Assembly (NCBI RefSeq): GCF_003610295.1 | Contig: NZ_RAPV01000001.1 | Span: forward strand, 5,580,001 to 5,644,000 | Length of the DNA: 64,000 bases | Direction: 5' to 3' | From: Paraburkholderia sp. BL23I1N1 | GTDB taxonomy: Bacteria > Pseudomonadota > Gammaproteobacteria > Burkholderiales > Burkholderiaceae | In this document: piece by piece, positions 47,225 to 54,452 of the stretch | Layout of the letters: the number at the start of each line of letters is the position of its first letter | How positions within the stretch are numbered: the first letter of the stretch is position 1 | Translations under genes and position numbers: made by a program | The notes under the pieces: generated by a model | The model's input: the letters and a program-made list of their open reading frames with translations, nothing else | What the model was told of the DNA's origin: nothing | Database searches by the model: none

Positions 47225-47354
47225 CTCCCCCTTGCGGGGTACCGCGATCCCGCTGCAAGCAAGTACCCTGTGCAGTTTCGAATGGTGCAGTCAGCCACCG
47301 CTCGATGTACATCAGGATCCAGTTCTCTTTGATGTGCTTGCGTACCGCTTTTAG
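45543..47354 (+). CDS. Large serine recombinase
   Basis: This 603-residue recombinase has an N-terminal resolvase domain (about 5-150) with catalytic Ser14 in YARVSSEQQNKRGTIDSQ and the Arg-bearing SPDRLARKYAHQALLMEEF. The recombinase domain spans about 170-290. A zinc ribbon begins C327-x2-C330 (CGQCRYAYYAKK) and ends near RICDNLQV. A coiled coil and tail follow. The element appears to end at 47224, about residue 560, so the last 43 residues (HSPLRGTAIPLQAS...) come from antisense intron sequence. The element thus supplies no stop codon of its own. Confidence 0.92.
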   Translation: MSTAAMVALYARVSSEQQNKRGTIDSQIAALKERISADGAQIVEDMCFVDAGVSGATLIRPQLERLRDCAALGAIDQLYILSPDRLARKYAHQALLMEEFSACGVQVVFLNHAIGTTPEESLLLQMQGMIAEYERAKIAERHRRGKLHGAKRGSVNVLSGAPYGYRYIRRQLDGTPARYVIELPQAATIRAIFQWVGMERLSIGEVVRRLTESGTVTASGKPYWDRSVVWGILRNPAYMGRAAFGKTQSRDHLQVRVRAQRHSADVPRKQHSTTRTDPQDWIEIAVPAIISEALFQSAQEQLAENRKLARQRRDGAPLRLLQGLTVCGQCRYAYYAKKVSKAAAKGHQRDYAYYRCVGTDAYRFGGHRICDNLQVRTDRLDDLVWQQVVELLRHPERLKNEYERRLNMMERDEKGGFDTASLEKQRLQLDKGKSRLIDSYADGIIDKTDFEPKMQQLKNRLEQIDGQIQESRRHAVVQSELFLVVNRLEEFATAVTEKLDTIDLEMKRKIVLGLVKRVEIHKDEIVVVFSIDPQPQVLGSEDSKDSDDGVNSMQHCTRRNHSPLRGTAIPLQASTLCSFEWCSQPPLDVHQDPVLFDVLAYRF

Positions 47355-47816
47355 CAAGAGGCCATGATCGATTTGATCAAAGGCCGCCTTGATATCAAAC
47401 TCCACCAGCCAGTCGTACTTCCAGCACCTTTGTCGGGTGATAGCGACCGCCTGCCTGGCCGATTTCCCGGGCCGATAACCATACGAATCCGCATGGAATA
47501 ACGGATCAAGAATCGGTTCAATGAGGAGCTTGACTGCAGTCTGCGCCACACGATCACTCACCGTGGGAATTCCCAACTTTCTCGTGCCACCCTTGGCCTT
47601 CGGAATTTCAACCTGCTTCACCGGTGGCGGGAAGTACGACCCCGATGACATCCGGTTCCACAGTTTGTACAGATTTCCCGAGAGATTCTGCTCGAACATG
47701 GCGATGGTTTCATCGTCCACGCCGGCAGCGCCACGGTTGGCTTTCACCAGTTGATATGCTTCCCACACCACACGCTTCGCAATGCAATAGGATTTTGTTG
47801 ATGTCATGTCACTCAT
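47223..47816 (-). pseudogene. ltrA: N-terminal part of the group II intron reverse transcriptase
   Basis: The frame starts MSDMTSTKSYCIAKRVVWEA and contains RT motifs 0-4: NRGAAGVDDETI, PPPVKQVEIPKAKGGTRKLG, RVAQTAVKLLIEPILDPLFH, SYGYRPGKSARQAV, EFDIKAAFDQIDH and GTPQGGV. It breaks off in motif 4, where the serine-recombinase element is inserted, and runs into a false tail to 47178. The YADD catalytic motif is on the other fragment (44261-45212). Confidence 0.9.
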
Positions 47817-48248
47817 CCCCGCAGAACGGGTTGATGACCTTCGTCAACCGGATAACGCCGCCCCTTCGCTCCACCTTCGTTACAAAGGCTTCGTCACTAC
47901 TACAAGCGGCTCCGCCCCTCGCTCCGGCATTGGTATTCATCCTCATGGTGTCTGCCATTTGTCTTTTCCCTTCACATCCAGAGCAAGGTTCTCACGTTCC
48001 ATACCAGAGCCTGTGTTGAGCTCATGCCGCCTATACACCGACTGCCATCGGGTCCGTAAACAGGTGTCGTCCCGACTGATCCCAGAGTTACTTCACGACC
48101 CCGGTTTTGACAGTTCTTTAGAGCTAACGATGCGTCATCGGACGGTTTGCTTGCGCTCATCTTCTCAACACGTACCTGACATCTTCATGATGTCTTTTCC
48201 ACAGTCGCTCACGACCACGTCTTTTGAACGCAGCCGCACCGGGCGGTT

Positions 48249-48424
48249 TGATATCTGCTCCTGCAAGCCGATTTCGGGAGGCCGACTCCCATCTCTGGTA
48301 CAGCATCGCAGGCTTACGCCTGCGTTCGTGACACACTGAAGCCCGCTCCTGCAAGCCGATTTCGGGAGGCCTACTCCCATCTTCGGTACAGCACCACAAG
48401 CTTTCGCTTGTGTTCGTGACACAC
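48249..48424 (-). repeat. Two tandem 88-nt copies of the intron 5' end
   Basis: Copy 1 (48337-48424) and copy 2 (48249-48336) both start GTGTGTCACGAAC and share GATGGGAGT and GGCCTCCCGAAATCGGCTTG. Their hairpins differ in both strands but still pair: CACAAGC-GAAA-GCTTGTG versus CGCAGGC-GTAA-GCCTGCG. The copies therefore derive from two diverged introns rather than a fresh duplication. Confidence 0.8.
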
Positions 48425-48683
48425 TCTCGTCCATGCGCCAGCTCCTGCCAACCGGGCGCTTTCGACGGCGAAACGCTTTCTCCAATACCGGCAGCAGCTT
48501 GATGGCCCAGCGGTGCACCGTCGAATGATCGACCGAAATACCGCGCTCAGCCATCATTTCCTCGATGTGCCGCAGGCTCAGCGGATAGGCCACGTACCAA
48601 CGCACGCACGTCAGCATCACATCAAGCGGGTAATGGAGGCGTTTGAGCACTCGGGCCACCGCCGGATTCAACGTCGTCATCAA
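48425..48683 (-). pseudogene. 5' fragment of the IS6-family transposase gene
   Basis: Residues 1-86 are present: MMTTLNPAVARVLKRLHYPL, the HTH region ISVDHSTVHRWAIKLLPVLEKAF and RPVGRSWRMDE, where the first catalytic Asp lies. The intron follows directly after the GAGA of codon 86. It is similar but not identical to the remnant at 41498-41746, so two different IS6 copies have been here. Confidence 0.85.
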
Positions 48684-48788
48684 GCTTTCCGTGGTCTATA
48701 TTGTTCCGCACATCATAGCGGACCGGCCTATTGCAACAAAACCTCGGTCTGTCGCCATGCACGAACTCCAAGGAAGGCGGGCAAGTCA

Positions 48789-48931
48789 GTGTAAATACAA
48801 TTATGTACAAAATGTCCGAATATACAAGGCCGATTTCTGAAATATCATCGATTTAATACGGAAAAAATAGCATTATCTCTGGCACAGCGGATCGTAATAC
48901 AAGGCGACGTCAGGCGTAATTGCATTTACAC
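48789..48931. repeat. AT-rich unit bounded by a 15-bp inverted repeat
   Basis: GTGTAAATACAATTA (48789-48803) and TAATTGCATTTACAC (48917-48931) are inverted copies with one mismatch, enclosing about 113 bp of AT-rich sequence with no gene. The unit lies between the IS6 end and the DUF5372-like gene and may be a small non-autonomous element. Nothing else was recognised at 48744-48965. Confidence 0.5.
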
Positions 48932-48965
48932 ATTCGGCGTATTTGGCTTTACAGTGCTTGCGCTG

Positions 48966-49235
48966 TCATGGCTCCAGCGTCGCGATCAAACGCCCCAGTT
49001 CAAGCAGTTCTTCCACACGAAACAAGGCGCGTCCGGCGGCGACCACGTTGAATGGGTCCTCGCCGACGACGCTCGTCCAGCTGGCGGGCAGCGCCCGCAG
49101 TCGGCCATTCGCGTCGTGAAACCAAACCCTGTCCTCATGCCAGTTCTGGGCGTGAAGGACCAGTTCGAATTCTTGCAAATGAAGGGGATGGTACGGATGA
49201 GTTACCTGAAAACGTCGGCTTTCAACGTCACTCAC
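48966..49235 (-). CDS. DUF5372-like protein
   Basis: This 89-residue protein starts at GTG 49235 (VSDVESRRFQVTHPYHPLHL) and contains EFELVLHAQNWHEDRVWFHD, LPASWTSVVGEDPF and the end FRVEELLELGRLIATLEP. The pattern fits the small DUF5372 family, which I recall next to serine recombinases in mobile elements. Here no recombinase follows; the gene stands alone and abuts an IS3 fragment, so it is probably a relic of another element of that type. Confidence 0.6.
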   Translation of the reverse strand: MSDVESRRFQVTHPYHPLHLQEFELVLHAQNWHEDRVWFHDANGRLRALPASWTSVVGEDPFNVVAAGRALFRVEELLELGRLIATLEP

Positions 49236-49245
49236 GGGCGCAGTT

Positions 49246-49462
49246 GTCTGCGAACTCCAATGCTCCGATGGAAAGCTTCTGGGGCAGTCTAAAAAACGAA
49301 CTGATACATCACCATCGCTACGCCACGCGTGCCGACGCGAAGGCGGCAATTCAGGAGTACATCGAAAGCTTTTATAACCGCCAACGGCGCCACTCGCGCC
49401 CAGGCAATGTTCCGCCCGCGTTGTTTGCCGAAGCGTTCAGCAAACAACAACAGGTGGCTTAA
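49246..49462 (+). mobile_element. C-terminal fragment of an IS3-family transposase (OrfB)
   Basis: The frame reads NAPMESFWGSLKNELIHHHR, ATRADAKAAIQEYIESFYNR and QRRHSRPGNVPPALFAEAF, the integrase-core end of IS3 OrfB including the DDE glutamate in MESFWGSLK. The upstream two thirds are missing. The IS right end should lie shortly after 49462. Confidence 0.85.
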
Positions 49463-49489
49463 GAAAAGAGTGTCTGCTGTTGACAGTAC

Positions 49490-50010
49490 ACCTCACTTTC
49501 GCTCGCAGTTGAGCTGACGCGTACTACCGACGTCACAGCTCGGCAGATATCCAGAATCGTCACGGAAAGTGATCACGAATGGCCCCGTCGGAGGCCATAT
49601 TGGAGCGTACGGTTGGTTACAGCAACAATCCGCCGCTCCGATCTTGTGAGCGGATAGTGACGAACGCAGTACGAGGGTCCGCTTCCGTTCTGGACGCCTC
49701 CTGCCCTGCAGAAACTCCGCCGCGCATAACCGCCGTCACGAAGCCTCAACCGCGAAAATACGGCGCCAACAATACATCGCAGCTGCCAGATAGAACATTG
49801 ACCAGCAAAACGCATCGAGACCGAGCCGGATGCCCGTGACCTTGCCGCGACTCGTACTTTGTGGACTATTATGATCAAAGGTACTGTGCGTATCATTCGA
49901 TGGTTGACGGAAAGCACTTCGCTCGACGTGCGCAAAGACGGGTACGTTGTCGGCCACACTTGCACACCGCCGCCCCGCCCGCAGTATCCGGCGAATTGAG
50001 GAGCATCCCT
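49490..50010. other. 521-bp region between the IS3 fragment and the zinc island
   Basis: No convincing gene was found. A 42-codon frame (49871-49999, MIKGTVRIIRWLTESTSLDV) ends 11 bp before the His-rich gene and could be a short leader or debris. Long minus-strand frames here are antisense artefacts of the His-rich gene. The left boundary of the zinc island lies in this stretch. Confidence 0.4.
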
Positions 50011-50367
50011 ATGACGACTTGCAACGAACCGCATCATGCCCACCACGACCACCAGCATGGCGCCAACTGCGGCCATACTGCTATCAGGCACGGCAATCAC
50101 GTCGATTATCTCCACGACGGTCACCTGCACCATCCGCATGGTGATCATGTAGACGAACACCGGCTGGAAGTGAGCGCGACCAATCCGGATAAATGTACCC
50201 CTGACTGCGGCGGCCATGAGTCGGGTCATATTCACGGTCCCGGCTGCGGCCATGAAGCGGTGCCGCACGGCGATCACGTCGACTATCTCGTCGACGGTCA
50301 TCTCCATCATCCGCACGGCGACCACTGCGACGACCATGGCTCCGTCCAGCTGGTAAAGTCGGTCTGA
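50011..50367 (+). CDS. Histidine-rich metal-binding protein with duplicated domain
   Basis: This 118-residue protein has 28 His and 6 Cys residues. Two 31-residue repeats (20-50 and 79-109) share the scheme CGH-x4-HG-x-HVDYL-x-DGHLHHPHGDH. A short Cys/His linker (about 62-75) lies between. It has no signal peptide, so it should be cytoplasmic. GAGGAG precedes the ATG. It lies at the edge of a zinc-uptake island and probably stores or delivers zinc; nickel or cobalt binding is possible. No Zur-like box was seen directly upstream. Confidence 0.8.
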   Translation: MTTCNEPHHAHHDHQHGANCGHTAIRHGNHVDYLHDGHLHHPHGDHVDEHRLEVSATNPDKCTPDCGGHESGHIHGPGCGHEAVPHGDHVDYLVDGHLHHPHGDHCDDHGSVQLVKSV

Positions 50368-50378
50368 TCTGAAAATCT

Positions 50379-50423
50379 GCCCTGGCCGGCCGACTGTGCT
50401 AATCAACGCCGATCGGCCAGGGC
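50379..50423. terminator. Hairpin between the His-rich gene and the zinc ABC genes
   Basis: GCCCTGGCCG (50379-50388) and CGGCCAGGGC (50414-50423) form a perfect 10-bp stem with a 25-base loop, in the 302-bp gap between convergent genes. The rest of the gap shows nothing. Confidence 0.5.
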
Positions 50424-50669
50424 CTATTTGCCGCTCGCGTGCGCCTGCATACCTGGACGCAGAGCCCAACCATGCAGCGGCCTGTCTATGCAAGACGTCT
50501 TCTGCTTACACCAAAGGCTTACGCATGCTTCATGCTGCTGCCTCGGTTCAGGCCGACCAACGCCGCACAGCAGGTGACCCGGCACTTCGCTGCGACAATG
50601 CGAAACAGGCCCGGCCGGAATACTGAGTGGGTTGCTCGTATCCACGACTCACCTGATGCCCTATCCCCG

Positions 50670-51506
50670 CTACGGCAGGTGTGGCCCCTGGCGCCTGGCT
50701 GAAGCAACCTTTGCCAAACCCCGACGGCCGTCCCTGGCGACAAGCCTCCCCAATGCATAGGAAATTGCACCGAACGCGCCGACGAAAAATCCCACGGGCC
50801 AGTTCGACTCGTACGAGAGAACAATCGCGGCCCATACCGTGACCAGCGAAATGCCCACCGACAGGAACATGGCAACAACCGGGCGGTCGCTCAGGGAGCG
50901 CGCGGCAGACGCGGGACCCACCATCAGACTGAACACCAGCAACGCCCCCACCACGGGCAACGCCACCGATGTTGAAAGCGCAAGTATCGCCAGAAACCAC
51001 AACTCAATCCGTTTGCTCGATACGCCCCTGGCCTCCCCGAGTTCAGGTGACACGGCGGTCAGCAGAAGCGGACGAAACATCAGTGCGATAAGCGCGACCG
51101 ACATAGCACTCATGATCGCGATCGGGGCAAGATCACTGTTGCTGACGCCCAGCACTTCTCCAAAGAGCAGCGCATAAACCTCCTGCGAGTACTCGCTTGT
51201 CATGCTCAGGAACAGTGCCCCCAACCCGAGCAGCGTGACGAGACAAAGTGCCGTGGCAACTTCAGGCCGCCCCCTGCGGCTGATCTGGCTGATCCCGATA
51301 ACGCCGATGACGGAGAAGGCGATCAGACCGAACAGCGGGTTGACACCGATAAGGCTTGCGGCCGCAGCGCCAGGAAAGGTTCCAAGCGGCAACGTGTGCG
51401 CGGCAAACGTTGCCCCCCGAACCACGACAAAGAAGCCGACACAACCGGCAACGACCGCAATGATGGTCGCGACGACCCACGTGTTGATCATGAAACTGGA
51501 GAACAT
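50670..51506 (-). CDS. Zinc/manganese ABC permease, ABC-3 family (second)
   Basis: This 278-residue membrane protein with about eight hydrophobic segments (MFSSFMINTWVVATIIAVVA, FFVVVRGATFAAHTLP) belongs to the ABC-3 (ZnuB/TroC) family. It begins 2 bp after the stop of a first ABC-3 permease. The two differ, so they would form a heterodimeric channel. It is the last gene of the zinc import unit. Confidence 0.88.
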   Translation of the reverse strand: MFSSFMINTWVVATIIAVVAGCVGFFVVVRGATFAAHTLPLGTFPGAAAASLIGVNPLFGLIAFSVIGVIGISQISRRGRPEVATALCLVTLLGLGALFLSMTSEYSQEVYALLFGEVLGVSNSDLAPIAIMSAMSVALIALMFRPLLLTAVSPELGEARGVSSKRIELWFLAILALSTSVALPVVGALLVFSLMVGPASAARSLSDRPVVAMFLSVGISLVTVWAAIVLSYESNWPVGFFVGAFGAISYALGRLVARDGRRGLAKVASARRQGPHLP

Positions 51507-51508
51507 CG

Positions 51509-52423
51509 TCAGACCTCATCCAGCCGTTGGTCCCGGATCAATGCGCGAGCGCCCGAACCGGTCTCCCGGCCACGTCCGGTGCGACCCGTCGCGACATACA
51601 TCAGGAAAATCAGTGTGGCCACAAAAAAGCTCACCGGCCAGCCATGGCCCGGTGTCCAGTAATAACTGTCATACGCGAGAAGTATGCCGCCCCATGTGGC
51701 GCCCACGCCTATCAGCGCCGCAATGAGCACCGCCCATGCGGGCCGCTTCGCCAGACGCAGCGCAATTGCAGCCGGCCCGATCAGCAGCGCCGTGGACAGG
51801 ATTGCACCAACGGTAATCGCCGTAAGCGACACGGCCAGTGCCAGAACCAGCAGGTGCAGCAGCCCGATCAGACGTGTCTGCACCCCTCGCACCGCAGCGA
51901 GGTCGGGGTCGAGTGAACTGAGGAGTAGCGGTCGATAAATCATCCCCATCGTGACGAGTGCACCGGCGCCGACCACAAGAGCAAGAGGAACAATGGAGGC
52001 AGGAATGGCGAACATCGAGCCAAACATGATTGTGATGGCCGCCCCTGTCGTACTGCCCGACGTGACGTCCATGTACAGCAGCAGGGCGGCCAGGCCGAGT
52101 CCTGCGCCCAGCACCACCCCCGTTACAAGGTCACGTTCGCGGGCGCGTCGCACGTGGACCATTTCCATTCCGCCCGCGGCGAGAAGAGCCATGATCAGAA
52201 AGCCGAGCAGCGGATTGATCCCCAGGAGAAATGAGGCTGCGCCACCCGCGCTACTGACATCGGCGAGCGCGTGGCCAGCAAAAGACTGGCCTCGCATGAC
52301 CGTGAACACGCCGACTACGCCAGATACGAGCGCGGCCCCGCCACCGACCACCATGGCGGTGCGGACCGGCTCGTTCGTGAAAAACCCAGACGCGAAGATC
52401 ATTGCAGACGAAAAATCCATCAT
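51509..52423 (-). CDS. Zinc/manganese ABC permease, ABC-3 family (first)
   Basis: This 304-residue ZnuB-type permease has GVFTVMRGQSFAGHALADVSSAGGAASFLLG and other ABC-3 hallmarks such as TVGAILSTALLIGPAAIALRLA. It lies 3 bp after the ATPase gene. The C-terminal tail (GRTGRGRETGSGARALIRDQ) is charged and cytoplasmic. It imports the metal brought by the ZnuA-like protein. Confidence 0.9.
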   Translation of the reverse strand: MMDFSSAMIFASGFFTNEPVRTAMVVGGGAALVSGVVGVFTVMRGQSFAGHALADVSSAGGAASFLLGINPLLGFLIMALLAAGGMEMVHVRRARERDLVTGVVLGAGLGLAALLLYMDVTSGSTTGAAITIMFGSMFAIPASIVPLALVVGAGALVTMGMIYRPLLLSSLDPDLAAVRGVQTRLIGLLHLLVLALAVSLTAITVGAILSTALLIGPAAIALRLAKRPAWAVLIAALIGVGATWGGILLAYDSYYWTPGHGWPVSFFVATLIFLMYVATGRTGRGRETGSGARALIRDQRLDEV

Positions 52424-52426
52424 GGT

Positions 52427-53257
52427 TTACGGGATCTGCAACGCGTGAGCGGGTTCCCGCTCACGTGCCGCGCGTATCTCGTCCGCGCTGTCCGCGGCGA
52501 TCACGAGCACCCTGCCATGAACGCGGATGACATCGATGTGGTAGCCGTACAGCCGGGTCAGGACCTCGCTTCGCACGACTTCGTCCGCCCGGCCGCTGAC
52601 GGCGCGCCCATGGGCGAGATAGACGATGCGATCCATCACGGGCAGCAAGGGATTCATGTCGTGTGCGGACAGCAGCACCGTGATTCCCTGTTCGATCGAC
52701 AGACGTCGCAGCAGGGCGACAATGCTGGCAACGCTGCCGATATCGAGATTCGCAAGCGGCTCATCGAGCAGCAGCAATCTGGGTCGCCGGATCAAGGCAT
52801 GCGCGATCAGGATCCGCTGTTGCTGGCCACCGGAGAGCTCACCGATCCGCCGGTCCGCGAAGTGTTCTGCATCCACCGCCTCGAGCATTTCGTCGACCGC
52901 CGCCCGGCGCTTTTTCGACGGCATGGGCAGCCCCAGCCTCTGGCCGTCAAGGCCCAGGGCGACCATGTCCCGCCCACGTAGAGGAAGATACGGGTCGAGC
53001 ATGATTTTCTGCGGCACGTAGCCTGACGACCCGAGGCCCGATTGCCCGTTGATCCTGACACTGCCGGCCGCGGTCTTCTGAAAACCGAGGACGGTTCGCA
53101 GCAACGTCGTCTTGCCCGAACCGTTCGCGCCGATCAAGCCGCAGAACTCGCCCGCGTCCAGTTTGAACTCGACGTCATGAAGGACGCTGTGTCCCGGAAA
53201 CGAGACACTCACCCGGTCAACAGCAAGCACCTCGCGTAGCTTTTGCATACCGCTCAT
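52427..53257 (-). CDS. znuC: Zinc/manganese ABC ATPase, ZnuC-like
   Basis: This 276-residue ATPase has Walker A IGANGSGKTTLLRTV near 36-50, the signature LSGGQQQRILIAHAL and Walker B LLLLDEPLANLD. The Q-loop is SGYVPQKIMLDPYLPLRGRD, as in manganese and zinc importers. The start overlaps the binding-protein stop by 4 bp. Zinc specificity is inferred from the Zur and COG0523 genes next to it. Confidence 0.9.
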   Translation of the reverse strand: MSGMQKLREVLAVDRVSVSFPGHSVLHDVEFKLDAGEFCGLIGANGSGKTTLLRTVLGFQKTAAGSVRINGQSGLGSSGYVPQKIMLDPYLPLRGRDMVALGLDGQRLGLPMPSKKRRAAVDEMLEAVDAEHFADRRIGELSGGQQQRILIAHALIRRPRLLLLDEPLANLDIGSVASIVALLRRLSIEQGITVLLSAHDMNPLLPVMDRIVYLAHGRAVSGRADEVVRSEVLTRLYGYHIDVIRVHGRVLVIAADSADEIRAAREREPAHALQIP

Positions 53258-54270
53258 TTCCCCGCGTGCAGCGTTTCGGTCGAGGTCTTGTCGGCCACTG
53301 CACGGCGCAAGGCGGTGACCTCAGCCAGCATCCACGACTGGTAGTTGAAGCCCGAGGTCGGCATCGTTTCGTAAACGCCTACGACCGGGATGCCATTCTC
53401 CCTAGCGAGCTTGAGGAACGACTGCGTAAGCGCGTCCGTGACCTGCTGGTTGTAGACGAATACCTTGACCCTGTGGTCCGTGAACAGCTTGTTCTGCGTG
53501 CTCACGTCCTGCGGCGACGGGTCCGTGCCGTTCATGATTGCGGCCTCGAGGCTAAAGGGCGTGGCGATGTCCGTGCCGGCTGCCTGAAGCATGTAGTCTC
53601 CCACCGGCTCGGTGACCGCGACGGACGTCTTGCCGTAATGTGCCTTGAACGACTCGATCTCCTTCAACCAGGGCTTGAGCGACGCGTCAAACTTCTTCGC
53701 ATTGTTCTGGAAATATTCAGCCTGCGCGGGTTGCAGCGCGGCCAGGTCGGCGGCAATCGCTTTCGCCACGGCCGGCATGGTCTTCGGGTCGTACCAGAGG
53801 TGCGGATTTCGTGTGCTATCCGGCAAGCCGAGCAGATGTTGCACGTCGATGACCTTGCGTTTGCCGTTCGGCGAGGCCGCAATGATCTTGTCGGCCCAGG
53901 CGTCATAACCAACGCCATTCTTGACGATCAGATCGGCCGAGGCGATCTGCGATGCGACCTTGGGGTTGGCCTCGAACGTATGCGGGTCAGTATTCGGATC
54001 GGTTTCGATTGCCGTGACTTGAACATACTTGCCGCCAATCTGCGAGATCACATCGGCATATTCGTTTTCGATACCGATCGTGTTGATCACGCCCGATGCC
54101 GACGATGCCGCAACGGCGTTCCCACAGGGCAAGGCCGTCAGTACGAACGTCGCGAAAAGGGCAAGCCAGGCGCCACGCCAGACTGGCCGGGGCAAGGATG
54201 CGTACCGTCGTGCAGTGGATCGCGAGCGCACGTTAATCGGGTTGCGAGGCAACACGTTGAAATCTGTCAT
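53254..54270 (-). CDS. znuA: Zinc ABC transporter substrate-binding protein, ZnuA-like
   Basis: This 338-residue cluster A-I periplasmic metal-binding protein has a long, basic N-region (MTDFNVLPRNPINVRSRSTARR) before the hydrophobic signal segment (LALFATFVLTALPCGNAVAA). Metal ligands are suggested in NTDPHTFEAN and RNPHLWYDP. The His-rich loop typical of high-affinity ZnuA is lacking. It lies 182 bp downstream of a COG0523 gene; a separate promoter is possible. Confidence 0.87.
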   Translation of the reverse strand: MTDFNVLPRNPINVRSRSTARRYASLPRPVWRGAWLALFATFVLTALPCGNAVAASSASGVINTIGIENEYADVISQIGGKYVQVTAIETDPNTDPHTFEANPKVASQIASADLIVKNGVGYDAWADKIIAASPNGKRKVIDVQHLLGLPDSTRNPHLWYDPKTMPAVAKAIAADLAALQPAQAEYFQNNAKKFDASLKPWLKEIESFKAHYGKTSVAVTEPVGDYMLQAAGTDIATPFSLEAAIMNGTDPSPQDVSTQNKLFTDHRVKVFVYNQQVTDALTQSFLKLARENGIPVVGVYETMPTSGFNYQSWMLAEVTALRRAVADKTSTETLHAGK

Positions 54271-54452
54271 TTGAATACCCTGTCGCGGTCATTGAAAACA
54301 GAAGAAAGGCCTTCTATAAATTTCGCCCGTCTCGCCCTGTCAGCTGATGGGTCTGCGGGCCGGCCACGGTTCGGACAACCGCCGCGCACTCGATCCGATC
54401 GGGCAATCGGCATTGCGTATGTGCGGCTTCGAAAATGAACGATTTTGAAAGC

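Larger units (their letters stand above)
44144..48424 (-). mobile_element. Group II intron interrupted by a 2-kb element
   Basis: On the minus strand the intron starts GTGTG (48424), a bacterial group II 5' end. It includes a reverse-transcriptase gene and ends with domain V, domain VI and a terminal AC at 44144. Without the inserted 2-kb element the intron would be about 2.3 kb. The first 88 nucleotides occur twice in tandem, so the active 5' end may be at 48336. The intron cannot make a normal maturase because its gene is split. Confidence 0.85.
43872..48743 (-). mobile_element. IS6-family element carrying a nested intron and recombinase element
   Basis: The outer ends are GGTTCTGTAG (43872) and, inverted, GGTTTTGTTG (48743), both like IS6 terminal repeats. 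Inside are the first 86 residues of an IS6 transposase (48425-48683) and its last 58 residues (43967-44143). Between them lies a group II intron that itself contains a serine-recombinase element. No target duplication was found (flanks CATATTGC and TCGGTCTG differ). The ends are approximate. Confidence 0.7.

Noticed and set aside
48249..48424. A CRISPR-like array
   Set aside because: There are only two copies of 88 nt with no spacers, and they match a group II intron 5' end.
43872..48743. A composite transposon with cargo between two IS copies
   Set aside because: Both IS6 parts are the two halves of one transposase gene in the same orientation, with an intron between. They are not two complete ISs.
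49573..50493. A 306-codon minus-strand frame with hydrophobic stretches (VVAVVAVRMMEMTV)
   Set aside because: It is the antisense of the His-rich gene, whose HGDH codons read as hydrophobic residues on the other strand. The plus-strand gene has a good ribosome-binding site and conserved repeats.
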